This document shows positions 34,201 to 44,243 of a DNA stretch of 64,000 bases, in pieces (position 1 is the first letter of the stretch; every line of letters starts with the position of its first letter). This stretch comes from Spinacia oleracea. Its lineage: Eukaryota > Streptophyta > Magnoliopsida > Caryophyllales > Amaranthaceae. The position numbers and the translations under genes are program-made. The notes under the pieces are model-generated. The model worked only from the letters and a program-made list of their open reading frames with translations, was not told the origin of the DNA and made no database searches. The stretch covers positions 1,116,001 through 1,180,000 of the forward strand of contig NC_079490.1 of assembly GCF_020520425.1 (NCBI RefSeq), read 5' to 3'.

Positions 34201-37200
34201 TAGAGAGTATTATGTAAATTCTGTAGGTCATAACCTAGTTGTATTATGTAATGTGTACTCCTCAAGGTTAATTAAAAAAATCTCTCCTCTGCTTGTGGAC
34301 GTAGTTAACACATTGTTAGTGAACCACGTTAAATTTATGTGTTCTTTATTCACGTTATTTATAGTCTTCCTTGCTTCCGTTATAACATTATTTATTTTAC
34401 ACATTGATAGAAAATGTACGCAAGATGTTAATTAAAAATGTAAAAATATGTAGCGTACCAGTGGCTGACAAGTTGATGGTAACCAGAGTCGTGGGCGAGG
34501 ACATGAGCCTTGGCAAGCTTCCAAAGCCAGCCGGAAGTGGCGGTGGTTCCCGGCATATACACTTCCTTCCATTGCGGCTTCCCATCCGTGGGAGGCCGAG
34601 TTAATTCAATAGCTAAAGGTCTTAGAGTTCCTTCGGTAAGAATGAACAAAGTCCGCGATCCATATAAAGTCGTACCCTTGAGCTCCCTAACTTTGTTCAC
34701 GTAAGGCAAAAACATGTCATGGTAATCAATTATGTACAACTTTTTCTCTTTCAATGCTTGTTTAAGTGTTGTGGATCCTTTTATCTGGCTCTCTATGAGT
34801 TCTGTTGTCAAAGCTGATTCTGGTGGGCCATAAATTTTGGGATCCAAATTACTCTTCAGGGGCCATTCCTGCAACACAACAAGAGTGACATATTAACATT
34901 TTTTTACTCCCTCTGTCTCGGAATACTCGACCCGGTTTGACCGGCACAGGGTTTAAGGGATTTGAATTGACTTATTTAATTTAATAGGTAGTAGTTAATA
35001 GTGGGGTATTATTTTAATGTAGTTAGTGAGAGGTGGGTTAAGAGGTGGGGTTGGAGGAGAGTAGGGGTTGAATTTTTAATTATTTTTGTATGGAGTAGGG
35101 GGTAGGTGGATTAGTAGAGGTGGAGTGAGAAATAATATAATATTGTTAGAATATTTCCATTTTTAGAAACAGGTCAAGTATTAAGGGACGGCCCGATAAT
35201 GAAAACAGGTCAAGTATTCCGGGACGGAGGGAGTAGTAGGTAAGAGAAAGAACTCTATTGAACAAACACATTTCATAGGTTAACAAGATTAGCTAAGCAG
35301 ATATACACTTGAGCCACTCCCAAACATTTTGCAGTTGATGGGCTTCACCTTGTGACCTCCAAGTAACAAATTGAGTTATTCACCAACTCCACCAACTTAT
35401 GTTACCAACATGAGTTAGTACATTCGATGGTTACCAACACGAGTTTGTCTGAATGAGTCACAATGACATTTTAAATTACAGATGCAACACGATTTTTTTT
35501 TCTATTGTGTAAGCCTTTTGACCTTTACTATACTAGAAAAGCTATCTATGCTACAAACATAAGAATTATTTGAGTTCTCAAAGCTAGCTTTGTAGATCAT
35601 ACCGTAACAAGTTTGATGCTTAAAGGATTCAAGCCAGCAAGTGTTTGGCGAGAGAACTCCTCATCTCTGAACCAAGAAAACCTATCCCCTGTAAATTAAG
35701 TTGATTACTTTAATTAGTCGAAATTCGTTACTTGGTAAGACCATTATTGAGGGGGATTTATCCATAGTTAAAGATTGATTTAGTTAGAGATAAGTAATTA
35801 GGAATGTTCATACTATCAAATATCTTAGGGAGCTCGAATCGAAGCATATTATCTTCAATATCAGTGACAGCCCTAACGAGCCTAGGTAACATATTTTGCA
35901 AGATTCCATGTTGTTCCAATGCAGGACAATTAATTCCTTCATTGAAGAGCGAATCGATGGCGGTGAAGTACGGAAATCCTTGTTCCGGATCAACCATGGC
36001 CATCTCTAGGGATGGTATTACAGCATGAAGCACCGAGTACACGGTTTTGAACCCGAATTGCGCCTGCTTCACGTCCGAGAATGTTTCGTCTCTAGGCACA
36101 TACACTGTAGGAGATCTGCTCTCCGAACTTGGATCTGCACATTATAAATAGAGCAAATAAATAGCGTGTCATTATTGTATGTTGTATAAATATTTTGATC
36201 CTAAGCAATAATAATTTACGGAAAATATATTCCATGGTATCAGAGCCTATGATAACACAACTAGTTGTATAATAAATCACCTGTCTTAGTAGGACGACGC
36301 CCTGTCCTACAACGTCGAGGATAAGGAAGTTCTTTATTGCCACCCAAATTTGGTCTTGCTAATTCAGGATCTTTGTCTGGATCACCAAGGTCATTGTAAG
36401 TGTCATAGTCGTAAATTCTCTCGAAATTCTTGCGTTCTCCTTTTCCATTCCCTCTCATACTTTCAAGCTCTTTGTCTCTCAACTTCTTCAATCCAATCGG
36501 TGTTTGCGATGGCAAGTATGACTACAAAAACATTACATTGTTGCAAATCAAAATTGGTTAATAATTGTACAACATGCCAATGTAAATAACGAACAAAGTC
36601 ATTACTAGATTACCTACCTAAATTGATATGAATTTAGTATTGCATGACAAAATCACGCGTCAACAAAATGAGGTAACTATAACCCCATTTTTTAGATGGT
36701 AGTAATTGGTGACCGATATTGGTAATTTAATGGCTTATGTTTTAAGAAAAAATCATGTCAGTGTTCATGTCCATGAAAATTCATAAAGTTTCATTATCAT
36801 CGGGCTATATACTACACCTTTAGATATGATGCTGGTAATGGAAATTTACGAAGAAAATTGCATATTTGATGATAAAAGTATAATAAATTTGCATGAATAC
36901 TATTTATGCATGAAATTAAATGAAGAATATATCACTACAAGAAATTGTACTATTGACGACGGGAAATCCCGTCGCGAAAGGCCAATAATCGTTGATTAAC
37001 GACGGGATTTCCTGTCGCGAACCCGTCATAAAAGGGGGCCGTCGTTAATAGAAATCCCGTCGTAAATCCATCGTAAACCCGTCGTAAAAGACATTTGCGA
37101 CGATTATTCCCGTCATTTTTCGGTTGTTAGCCCCGTCGCAAAAGCCTTTTGCGACGGGATTTTTGACCCGTCGTAATTAGGTTGTCGTTAAAGATACAAA

Positions 37201-38810
37201 TTCTTGTAGTGTATTTACATGTACCTTATTAGTGAAGAAAACCCTTTTTTCAGGGTTGTCAAACTTGGCATGAACCCATGAATTGCAAGTAAATTGAACT
37301 GACCCAAAAGGTAAACCATCAAGGAGAATATCAGTGAGATACATCTCTTTGTGGTGTTCATTTTCAACAAGTACGGCACCCACTTCGCCGAAATCCGGTG
37401 GGACGACTAAATCCGCCTCGTATTTCACCAGCCCGTCCTCGGCTTTTAAACGATGGGCGTACCCTTTGATCGTCTTCTTCTCCTTTCCCGTCTCTTCAAC
37501 AACGAAAAATTAGAAGAAAGTTGATCAAATTAATGTCCATTGTCATAAGGCAAAGTCTCGTAGATATGAGTCCGTCTTACAATAACTTATTACTAATTTT
37601 ATATGCACGCGATGTGTGCGAGAGTATATATATAAAAATTAAAATTAGGATTATAAAATAATCATCACAATTCACAAACAATAGTAAAGAAAATAATTTA
37701 CAAAGTTCATCTAATTTTTTTTAATAACTCAGTGTTGTTTGCTATTAATCATGAAAAAGTAAATACGGAGTACTACACTTTTAGTGTATACTTGATGCAT
37801 TTTCAGTAATTCATAACTCTTAATCTTGAAAAATGAATACTTGTGTTATTTGTATTTTTTTTACCAACTAATTGTTGTCACTAAATTGCTTTGATTTTTT
37901 GTTTTTTCAATCATATTGTTTTCCTTAGGAAAGTAGCATAAGTACTTGTTTGATTCGTCTCGAGTGTTAGCTAGCTAGCTTTAAATACATCAAATTTTAT
38001 AGTTTTTACTGATGTGAAAAAACATATTAATGATCAAAGTTGTACAGTACGTGTACATGTACCGTTAAAACAGAAAGATCAGTAAGAAACGGAGGGATCG
38101 AGCTAAGTAGTACTTCTTCCGATTTTTAATACTCGCAACGTTTGTGATTTCCACACTATTCACATATTATACTTTGACTATTGTCGGTGATTTATACGTG
38201 AGTTAAAACATAGTCATGTGAGATCTTGTTAGATTCGTCTTAATATGTATTTTCAAAATATTAACTTCTTATAATTTTTACTTAAAAAGAATTAAAGATA
38301 TTAATGATCAAAGTTGTGCGTAGGTATGCATGAAAGTGACAAACATTGCGAGTAAAAATGAACGGAGGAAGTATTAATTTACTTACTTGGTTGAGCCTCA
38401 GCACTAACAATTTCCAAGAGGAGACTTTTACCAAGCAAGTCACTAATATCATCAAGCCCTCGGCTAACCCCCATATTGGTTAATAAACCACCAACGGTTT
38501 GTTTTACTGAGACAATAGCCTTAACTTTCACAGCTTGTTCACTATCTATGGTGGTTACTGATGATGATAATGATGCTTCAACTCTAAGGCGGCCGCCACC
38601 GCCGCCGTTTCGACCACCGTGACGGCGGCGGTGTGCCCTAGGTGCAACACCACCACCACCACCACCAATAAGAGATGCATTATTGTGTGCCCTAGTAGAT
38701 GAAGAATTGTATAGTTGAACGAAACTCGTTTCGCCTCCGGTAATGAAGGGCTTCCGGAGTGAAAATGGTGATGGGGTTTTGGTGATATTGTTTGTGTATG
38801 TATTCAACAT
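31202..38810 (-). CDS. Plastid 13-lipoxygenase (LOX-B)
   Basis: A paralogue of LOX-A with the same fatty-acid dioxygenase role. Exons: 38387-38810, 37225-37493, 36281-36521, 35814-36134, 35603-35688, 34459-34868, 33677-33943, 32482-32822, 31202-31620; phases agree and give 925 aa. The first ~90 residues are Ser/Thr/Arg/Gly-rich and lack acidic residues, as in a chloroplast transit peptide. PLAT and catalytic domains follow. Iron ligands are His578 and His583 ([11 protein letters not shown]), His775, Asn779 and terminal Ile925. 'EGSF' carries the 13-LOX Ser-Phe pair. Exon 6 corresponds to exons 6+7 of LOX-A. Exon 8/9 is split by an 861-bp intron that LOX-A lacks, within [13 protein letters not shown]. 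The protein is intact only if that intron is spliced. A TATA box lies 61 bp upstream of the ATG. Confidence 0.92.
31684..32341. mobile_element. Stowaway-type MITE (outer) inside the LOX-B gained intron
   Basis: Ends CTCCCTCCGTTCCGGAATACT and AGTATTCCGGGACGGAGGGAG with TA at 31682-31683 and 32342-32343. Its family member at 34907-35233 is uninterrupted, while this copy is split by another MITE at 31771-32095. Confidence 0.9.
31771..32095. mobile_element. Stowaway MITE (inner) nested in the outer MITE
   Basis: A 325-bp element, CTCACTCTGTCCCATAATAT ... ATATTATGGGACGGAGGGAG, with TA at 31769-31770 and 32096-32097. The paralogue at 34907-35233 shows the empty site 'aggtagTAgttaatag' where this copy reads 'agatagTA[insert]TAgttgatag'. 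Confidence 0.92.
33239..33638. mobile_element. MITE with GGTAGCGG subterminal repeats (LOX-B intron 7)
   Basis: A 400-bp element starting GGGCGTGTTCGG and ending CCGAACAGGGCC, an imperfect inverted pair. Many (G)GTAGCGG units lie on the left and their complements CCGCTACC on the right, so the element could form a long hairpin. The flanks share only AAT, so the superfamily is uncertain. Confidence 0.7.
34907..35233. mobile_element. Stowaway-type MITE, intact (LOX-B intron 5)
   Basis: A 327-bp element, CTCCCTCTGTCTCGGAATACT ... AGTATTCCGGGACGGAGGGAG, with TA on each side (34905-34906; 35234-35235). It is the same family as 31684-32341 and lies about 37 bp upstream of the exon 6 acceptor. Confidence 0.9.
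36933..37211. mobile_element. CACTA MITE hugging the LOX-B exon 2 donor
   Basis: A 279-bp element starting CACTACAAGAAATTG and ending AATTCTTGTAGTG with 3-bp TSD TAT (36930-36932; 37212-37214), diagnostic of CACTA/EnSpm. The interior has repeated CGACGGG motifs. Its edge lies about 11 nt from the exon 2 donor (GT at 37224-37223). Confidence 0.93.
38113..38371. mobile_element. Stowaway-like MITE hugging the LOX-B exon 1 donor
   Basis: A 259-bp element, CTTCTTCCGATTTTTAATAC ... ATGAACGGAGGAAG, flanked by TA (38111-38112; 38372-38373). The inner TIR includes 'ctcgcaacgtttg'. Its edge is 12 nt from the exon 1 donor (38386-38385). Confidence 0.85.
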
Positions 38811-38870
38811 TTTTTATTTTTTTTTAAAAAAAATTTGGGGGTGAGGAAAGGAGGTATGTTAGAAGTTTCC

Positions 38871-38877
38871 TTTTATA
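38871..38877 (-). promoter_or_regulatory. LOX-B TATA box
   Basis: TATAAAA on the minus strand within 'TTCTATAAAAGG', 61 bp upstream of the LOX-B ATG (38810-38808). Only about 72 bp further upstream the sequence becomes a TAA microsatellite and then the LINE at 39019. Confidence 0.65.
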
Positions 38878-38948
38878 GAAGAAGAAGAAGAGGGCATGCA
38901 AATAATTGTGTGTGATCCTTGTGAAATATCTTGGGAATTGAAACTAAA

Positions 38949-38949
38949 G

Positions 38950-39018
<69 letters not shown>
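38949..39018. repeat. (TAA)n microsatellite, 5' flank of the LINE
   Basis: About 23 uninterrupted TAA units directly abut the 5' end of the non-LTR element. Poly-Leu/Ile/Asn ORFs over it are artefacts. Confidence 0.97.
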
Positions 39019-39108
39019 TTAGGGCACGATGGTGTTCCTCGTCATCTTCACCGGCGACGTTTAGTGTTACCCGGCGACGTTTAGTGTTATCCGGCGGTGG
39101 TTCCACGG

Positions 39109-39440
39109 CGGTTCAGCGTTCCCACAAAGGTAATCGGCGGTTATAGGTGCAGTTCCTAGGCGAATTTTCAGCGGTTTTGGTCGACATTTTCATTGCAATT
39201 CTCAGGCGTATCACAGGGGGTTCAGGCGTAGGTTTAGGTTGTCCATTTCCGGCAACATCGATACCAGATTACGGCGAGTTTATCGGTGGTTCAGCGGTCC
39301 CACGAAGGTTATTGGTGCAAGTGTTTGGTGCAGTTTCTCGGCGAATTTTTCATTGCAATTCTGGGCGGTTATTGCGGGTTTCAGGCGGCGGTTACGTACG
39401 GCGAAGGTTTACCGGCGGGTTCCAGGCGGGTCTCAGGCGT
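39109..39440 (+). repeat. Imperfect ~180-bp tandem repeat in the LINE 5' region
   Basis: 'ggttcagcgKtcccacRaagg' at about 39109 and 39289 starts two diverged units that also share 'ttttcattgcaattct' and 'ttcaggcg'. Just upstream, a 22-bp repeat 'cggcgacgtttagtgtta' occurs twice (39049-39092). Some LINEs carry promoter-bearing 5' monomers; whether these do is inference. Confidence 0.6.
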
Positions 39441-39599
39441 GGTGGTCTTGGTTTCGGTCCATTTTCTCAGGCGGTTTTCGAGTATTTGTTGCAGTTTTGG
39501 TGCAGTTTTCAGGCGGCGATTTTCGAGTGGTTGTTGGTGGCATTCAGGTGGGTGGTTCTGTTTGTGCAGCGTGGTGCATTTTGAGTCCGGCGGTTTTGT

Positions 39600-39682
39600 G
39601 GGTTGTTCGGCAGTTTTGTGGGTTGTTCGGCAGTTTTGTGTGTTGTTCGGCAATTTTGTGGGTTGTTCGGCAGTTTTGCGGT
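39600..39682 (+). repeat. 20-bp tandem repeat in the LINE 5' region
   Basis: About four units of 'cggcagttttgtgggttgtt' in succession. It contributes to a long open frame upstream of the first ATG because the strand is G/T-rich and poor in stop codons. Confidence 0.85.
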
Positions 39683-39940
39683 GCTTCTTTGGTCCAGCAG
39701 TTCCTTTTTGCGGTGCTTTGTGTTCCATTTTGCAGCAGTTCAGTTTTGCGGTGCTTTGGTTCTTTGGTCCAGCAGTTCCGGCAATTTTGTTGTTTCATTT
39801 TGGTGCAGGGGTTGTTACATTTGCAGGGGTTGTTCATTTTGTTGTTGGGGTTTGGTACATTTGCAGGGGTTCATTTTGGTGCTTTGTGTGGTACTGCATT
39901 GTTTTGCTCCTGTTTTGTCCAGTTGTTGAAGTGCTTTGAT

Positions 39941-42900
39941 ATGGCGGCTACAGTGGAGAAGTTTCATTGCCCTTTTGTGGGTCTTAGCGGGTGCCAGGAT
40001 GGCGGTGGGCGTGGTTTGGTAAGGAGTTCTCTGATCACTCACTTACGGGATCGTCATTGTTGCTCTGATGTGCGGGATGTAACCCGTCATTCCCTTACTA
40101 CCAATTTGCAGGTTTTTACTACGGCTGAGGTGACCTTTCGTCGTATGGGAATTTGGCTATGTGGAGATTGTTTCAAGACGCATACTCATCGTATTAGGTG
40201 TCGACATGGCAGTGGTTCTAGTACGGTTTTTGTGGACCCACCTGATTCTGGGGATGGTACTATTCGTTTTACTCTCTACGGTATTCAAAAACCACAAGCT
40301 CCTGCTTCCGAGCTGCCTTCTTCTGATGCGCCTCGGGAACATCATTTTTCTTTTGATGTTGCTCTTCTAGACTCTTTGTTGTCTAAGCGGTTGCGTTCTG
40401 TGAAATCCATCCCTCCCAAATGTCGCTTGGGTTTTTCGCGGGTTCTGAAAGGGGCGCTTGATAAGGTGATTTGCAGATCAGATGACATCGCTTGTTGGGT
40501 TCAGTTGCTCGTGTTACCTCTTTGTGTCCTCACGACTTTTTCTCCGCGGAGTAATCGTGAGTGTTCATCCGGTGTTAGGCGTCGTCGTCAGGAAGAGAGT
40601 ATCACCGCTGCTATTCGTTCTTGGGGTGTGCCTGGTGGTTCTGAGCAGCTTGTTATGGACACATTGGCTAGCGTGTCTCCCCCTCTATTGGATGTTGACG
40701 ACGACCATGATTTGGCGGAGCGTAATATTAAGCAATGCAAGAGAAAAATTTCTGACGGTCACTACACGGCTGCCGTTAGAGTTCTTTCGTCCTCAGGTCT
40801 TGCCCCTTACAATGATGCTACTCTTGCTGATTTGCAAGCAAAGCACCCTTCAGTTCCAGAACCTACCTTTCCGGATATCCCAGTTGATCATCACCTTACT
40901 GCTTCCTCCGCTGTTGTGTTGGAGCAGATTAGGGGCTTTCCGCGTGGTACTTCGTGCGGTAGAGATGGCTTGCGTGCTCAACACCTTTTGGATTGCTTGG
41001 GTGGTGCTGCTGTAGCTGTTTCTGATGAGTTGGTGGACTCTATCACTCAGGTAGTTAATCTCTTTCTTGCTGGAAAGTGTCCTGCTGAGCTTGGTGGATA
41101 TATTGCTAGTGCTCCTCTTACGCCACTTGTTAAGCCGGGTGGTGGTATTCGGCCTATTGCTGTGGGCACTATTTGGAGGCGTCTTGTTTCTAAGGTTGGG
41201 GCTGCTATGATTGGTCCGCGTTTAGGGAACTACTTTGGGGGGCTTCAGTTTGGAGTTGGGGTTCCAGCAGGTGGTGAGGCTATTCTCCATGCTGTCAATC
41301 GTTTGGTTGAGGCTCGTGGGGCCGATGTTGGCCTCTCTATGTTATTGGTGGATTTTCAGAATGCATTCAATTTGGTTGATCGTTTGGCTTTGTTGCGTGA
41401 GGTTCGGCTACATTGTCCTGCTCTTTCGCGTTGGGTTGAATTCTGCTACTCTTCTCCAGCACGGTTGTATTATGGGGAGCATACCTTGTGGTCTTGTCAA
41501 GGTGTGCAGCAAGGGGATCCTCTCGGCCCTTTGCTATTTTCTTTGGTTCTACATCCATTGGTGTGTCGAATCAGGGACTCTTTTGATCTATCTCTGCAGG
41601 CGTGGTACTTGGATGATGGCACTATCGTTGGTGACAGTTTGGTGGTTGGAAAGGTCTTGGAGTTGATTTTGGAGGAGGGTCCTCATTTAGGTCTCCATGT
41701 TAATGTTGAGAAGACAGAGGTTTTCTGGCCTTCGGAGGACCCACGCAGTCGTCTAGAGGGTGTCTTTCCTACTGGTATTGCTCGTCCCGCGCTTGGTGTT
41801 AAGTTGCTTGGTGGTCCAGTCAGTACGGATTCCTCTTTTTGTAAGGAGTTGGTTTCGCGGCGGGTGTCGAAGACTGTTGTGTTGATGGATGCTGTAGCTA
41901 AGCTTAATGATCCCCAGTGTGAGCTGTTGCTTCTTCGTGCGTGCACTGGAGTTTCTAAACTCTATTTTGCTATGCGCACTTGTCCACCTCACCTTTTTGA
42001 AGCGGCCCAAGTATCTTTTGATGTGGCTCTTCGGGCTTCTTTAGAGCGTATCGTGACTGCTTCGGGACCTGGGTTCGGTGACTGGCAATGGCGTCTTGCT
42101 ACCTTGCCTTATTCGTATGGAGGATTGGGTGTTTATTCAGCTGGTGATGTTCGGCATTATGCTTTTCTTGCATCCCGTTTGCAGTCTTCTGGTTTGCAGG
42201 ATTCGCTTCTTCGGCTTTCAGGTGTTGATGGTCCGGGGTCGGCCTTTGATGATGCTCTTGGTCTTTTCAATAGGACCGTGGAGAGCGACCTTATGAGTAG
42301 CCCTAGTGAAATCGCTGCCCCCACTCTCATGAAGAAATTGGCAGACATATATTTCACGAAGGTTACTGCTGATGCGGTATCCGCCTACTCCTTATCTTCG
42401 CGTCATGTTGCCCTTTGGAAATCCCAGCAGGGGGATCACTCCTCAGCTTCGTTGCGGGCAGTCCCCATCTCGGGTTTAGGCCAGACTATGAACGGTAAGA
42501 CTTATCGTTCGGTTCTTTGCTATCGGTTGGGTATTCCGTTGTTCTCTGATTCGACGCCGTGTTCTGCTTGCTCTCGGGTTTTCGATGGGGATATTTATGG
42601 GGATCATGCTGTGTCTTGTGCTGGGATCGTGGGTATCAAACATCGACATAATGTTGTTCGTGATACCCTTTTGGATATTTGCTATCGGTCGGGGATTTCT
42701 GCTCGAAAGGAGGTTGATGTTGGGCTGGCTAGTGAGAGTGATGGAGCTCTTCGTCCTGCAGATATATTGCTTTATTCTTGGGATGGCGGTGTAGATGTGT
42801 GTGTTGACTTGACTGGGTCTTCACCTATGACGCAATCTGGGTTGTCAGACTTCGTTCCGGGTCGGGTTGTGGCGGTTGCTGCGCAGCGGAAGCAGGTTAA

Positions 42901-43132
42901 GTATGCGGCACGTTGTAGGGCTTTGGGTTACGGTTTCTTTCCTTTTTCCTTCTCTTCTTTTGGGGAGTTGGAGAAAGGGGCTGTTTCGTTGCTGAAGCGG
43001 GTCCAGACGTACTCCAGGGCTCAAGACATAGGGGCACGGGCAGCTGCCCACATTTTCAGCAGGATCGGGTTCGCCATAGCTAGAGGAGTGGGGGCCCAGA
43101 TTGTATCTCGGCTCCCCACCAACTTCTTGTAG
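39941..43132 (+). CDS. LINE polyprotein: zinc finger, RT, restriction-like endonuclease
   Basis: The first in-frame ATG at 39941 gives 1063 aa; the same frame stays open upstream to about 39239 without an ATG, so that part is probably untranslated. The N-terminus has a CCHH-type finger (CPFVGLSGC ... HLRDRH) and a second Cys/His cluster (CGDCFKTHTHRIRCRH). The RT core includes LLVDFQNAFNLVDR, GVQQGDPLGPLLFSL and YLDD at about 556-559. The C-terminus has a CCHC knuckle starting at about Cys874 (CSACSRVFDGDIYGDHAVSC), then RPAD (938-941) and DVCVDLT, the layout of the PD-(D/E)XK endonuclease of R2/R4/NeSL-type elements. No apurinic-type endonuclease is present. The ORF is intact, so the copy may be young. 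The clade is not certain from sequence alone. Confidence 0.9.
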   Translation: MAATVEKFHCPFVGLSGCQDGGGRGLVRSSLITHLRDRHCCSDVRDVTRHSLTTNLQVFTTAEVTFRRMGIWLCGDCFKTHTHRIRCRHGSGSSTVFVDPPDSGDGTIRFTLYGIQKPQAPASELPSSDAPREHHFSFDVALLDSLLSKRLRSVKSIPPKCRLGFSRVLKGALDKVICRSDDIACWVQLLVLPLCVLTTFSPRSNRECSSGVRRRRQEESITAAIRSWGVPGGSEQLVMDTLASVSPPLLDVDDDHDLAERNIKQCKRKISDGHYTAAVRVLSSSGLAPYNDATLADLQAKHPSVPEPTFPDIPVDHHLTASSAVVLEQIRGFPRGTSCGRDGLRAQHLLDCLGGAAVAVSDELVDSITQVVNLFLAGKCPAELGGYIASAPLTPLVKPGGGIRPIAVGTIWRRLVSKVGAAMIGPRLGNYFGGLQFGVGVPAGGEAILHAVNRLVEARGADVGLSMLLVDFQNAFNLVDRLALLREVRLHCPALSRWVEFCYSSPARLYYGEHTLWSCQGVQQGDPLGPLLFSLVLHPLVCRIRDSFDLSLQAWYLDDGTIVGDSLVVGKVLELILEEGPHLGLHVNVEKTEVFWPSEDPRSRLEGVFPTGIARPALGVKLLGGPVSTDSSFCKELVSRRVSKTVVLMDAVAKLNDPQCELLLLRACTGVSKLYFAMRTCPPHLFEAAQVSFDVALRASLERIVTASGPGFGDWQWRLATLPYSYGGLGVYSAGDVRHYAFLASRLQSSGLQDSLLRLSGVDGPGSAFDDALGLFNRTVESDLMSSPSEIAAPTLMKKLADIYFTKVTADAVSAYSLSSRHVALWKSQQGDHSSASLRAVPISGLGQTMNGKTYRSVLCYRLGIPLFSDSTPCSACSRVFDGDIYGDHAVSCAGIVGIKHRHNVVRDTLLDICYRSGISARKEVDVGLASESDGALRPADILLYSWDGGVDVCVDLTGSSPMTQSGLSDFVPGRVVAVAAQRKQVKYAARCRALGYGFFPFSFSSFGELEKGAVSLLKRVQTYSRAQDIGARAAAHIFSRIGFAIARGVGAQIVSRLPTNFL

Positions 43133-43183
43133 TTTACTTGATCTTTGTAGCTTGTTAAGCTTGTAACGTTTTGGTGGTTTCTC

Positions 43184-43266
<83 letters not shown>

Positions 43267-43315
43267 AATAAAAATAAAAATAAAAATTATTTATTAATAA
43301 TAATACAGAGTAGTA

Positions 43316-43380
<65 letters not shown>

Positions 43381-43381
43381 C
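43184..43381. repeat. (AAT)n microsatellites, 3' flank of the LINE
   Basis: Two AAT/TAA arrays (43184-43263 and 43317-43381) separated by a short 'aaaataaaaataaaaattat' spacer follow the 3' end of the LINE. They may combine a TAA-type tail with the original target microsatellite. Confidence 0.95.
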
Positions 43382-44231
43382 TGTAATAGTAGTAATAATA
43401 ATAGAGATATGGGCACTTTACTATATATATAAGGGGATAATATTACAAATTACAAATGAGTTGAGGGAGGAATTGAATTTGTTATCAATGATAGATCTTG
43501 AACAATTTTATAAGGAAGGTCAACATGAGAATTAAGCAATATAGTATGAAATTTACACATTTATATTTAAATTTAAGGTGGTGGAACTAGAAATCACTAC
43601 GAAATTTTTTGTCCGAGGAACCGGGCTCATCTAAGCCATATTTAAGAACCGCCATTGCTTGTGACGTACGTAGTATTGTACATATGTCCTCGGTTTTACC
43701 TATCTCAATTTTGTACAAAAATCATATCCTCGTGTCTATCTCAATGAAATTCATATTTTTATTTTTCCCGAAGAATTTTCATAACCATTCAATACAATTG
43801 ATAACGATAAAATGGTAAGACATCAAGGAAACTTGTAAATTTGAGTTTCTTTGGTAAAGAACAAATTGTAAAATTTACATCGAATCAAAAGAAAAATGTG
43901 ACTAAAATAATTAAAAAGACAAAAAAAGATTGTTTCTATATTCGGTGCAAAGACAAAAAAACATTGTTGATTATTATCTTTTATCAGATATTCTATATGA
44001 ACCATAAAATGTGATCAATAATGGCATAATATAACCAATAGCCCAATATATGTGTACATCTAATAAATAAGTATGGACCACCGTACGTGGTCCAATTATG
44101 ACTTCTGGACTCCACATGACCCGGCCCATTTCTTGTGGTTGATATTCCACTATTTTATTTTTTATATTTTAACAAACTGAACACGTGTTCGTAATATACG
44201 TGTCAATCAACTTTTTATTCATTTAAGATCG
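43382..44231. other. Intergenic with dispersed repeat copy 3
   Basis: No gene is seen. At 43497-43655 there is another copy of the 9123-9305 family ('cttgaacaattttata', 'aattaagcaatatagta', 'agaaccgccattgc'). Confidence 0.5.
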
Positions 44232-44243
44232 CTCAACTAGTTT

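Larger units (their letters stand above)
39019..43183 (+). mobile_element. RLE-type non-LTR retrotransposon in a TAA microsatellite
   Basis: A ~4.2-kb element without LTRs, bounded by TAA repeats on both sides. A GC/T-rich 5' region (39019-39940) contains an imperfect ~180-bp tandem unit and a 20-bp tandem repeat. A single long ORF with RT and a C-terminal restriction-like endonuclease follows. The 3'UTR is ~50 bp and runs straight into (AAT)n. A 5'-truncated relative at 46071-46213 has the same 3' end. Confidence 0.9.

Noticed and set aside
38873-39106. Poly-Leu / poly-Ile / poly-Asn ORFs
   Set aside because: Translations of a TAA microsatellite.
39381-39837. Antisense ORFs rich in Thr/Gln/Asn over the LINE 5' region
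   Set aside because: Repetitive shadows of the 20-bp tandem repeat; no start context or domain.
39239-39940. Extending the LINE protein to 1297 aa
   Set aside because: That extension begins with TTG and is low-complexity; the first in-frame ATG is 39941. Kept as an open question in the findings.
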